The notes below the pieces were generated by a model, which saw nothing but the letters and a program-made list of their open reading frames with translations, had not been told where the DNA came from and made no database searches. Below, piece after piece: positions 5,588-5,596 of a stretch of DNA of 5,596 nucleotides; position 1 is the first letter of the stretch; the number at the start of each line of letters is the position of its first letter. Source of the stretch: Synergistales bacterium (GTDB lineage: Bacteria > Synergistota > Synergistia > Synergistales > 79-D21). The stretch covers positions 369,195 through 374,790 of the forward strand of contig JADLKH010000003.1 in NCBI GenBank assembly GCA_015657435.1, read 5' to 3'. The position numbers and the translations under genes are program-made.

Positions 5588-5596
5588 GCAGAAAGA
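5577..5596 (+). CDS. Start of next operon gene (truncated by window end)
   Basis: ATG 5577 follows AGGAG (5563-5567) by nine bases and opens a frame reading MSVRQK before the window ends. It overlaps the PglC-like gene by 11 bases in another frame, a typical arrangement for coupled translation. Too little is visible to name a product. In pathways with PglF and PglC the missing steps are an aminotransferase, an acetyltransferase, glycosyltransferases and a flippase, so one of these would be expected. Confidence 0.5.

Overview
The window is GC-rich DNA with every supported gene on the + strand. I infer a Gram-negative, probably deltaproteobacterial (Desulfobacterota-like) genome. The grounds are the high GC, a GGGGTCAGAGCTTGAA palindrome of a kind I associate with such genomes, a class I cyclic-di-GMP riboswitch, and a bacterial glycan-initiation gene pair. 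This placement rests on general resemblance and not on a database search.

Left part (1-2646): the 3' end of a saccharopine dehydrogenase-family gene (1-504) is followed by a 62-bp near-perfect palindrome (530-591). Then come a 12-helix major facilitator transporter (639-1802) and a HAD-fold protein (start best placed at GTG 1852, end 2646) in which most catalytic residues are replaced. An 8-bp inverted repeat joins the transporter stop to the HAD start.

Middle (2647-3013): a control region without a convincing gene. It holds an AT-rich patch, a sigma70-type promoter (TATACA, 17 bp, TAGAAT), a GEMM-I / cyclic-di-GMP-I riboswitch aptamer (about 2823-2919) and a strong intrinsic terminator (2935-2975). 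The order promoter, aptamer, terminator, genes is that of a transcription-attenuation riboswitch.

Right part (from about 3020): the controlled operon. It encodes a membrane-anchored nucleotide-sugar 4,6-dehydratase of the PglF/WbpM/CapD/FlaA1 type (to 4906), a PglC-type monotopic phosphoglycosyl transferase (4958-5587, TTG start with a strong ribosome binding site) and the first codons of another gene (from 5577). Together they would make a 4-keto-6-deoxy nucleotide sugar and load a phospho-sugar onto undecaprenyl phosphate, the first steps of a surface glycan, exopolysaccharide or protein-glycosylation pathway. The main message is that entry into this pathway appears to be gated by cyclic di-GMP at the RNA level. 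A notable oddity is that the dehydratase reading frame has no ATG, GTG or TTG where its N-terminal membrane helix begins.
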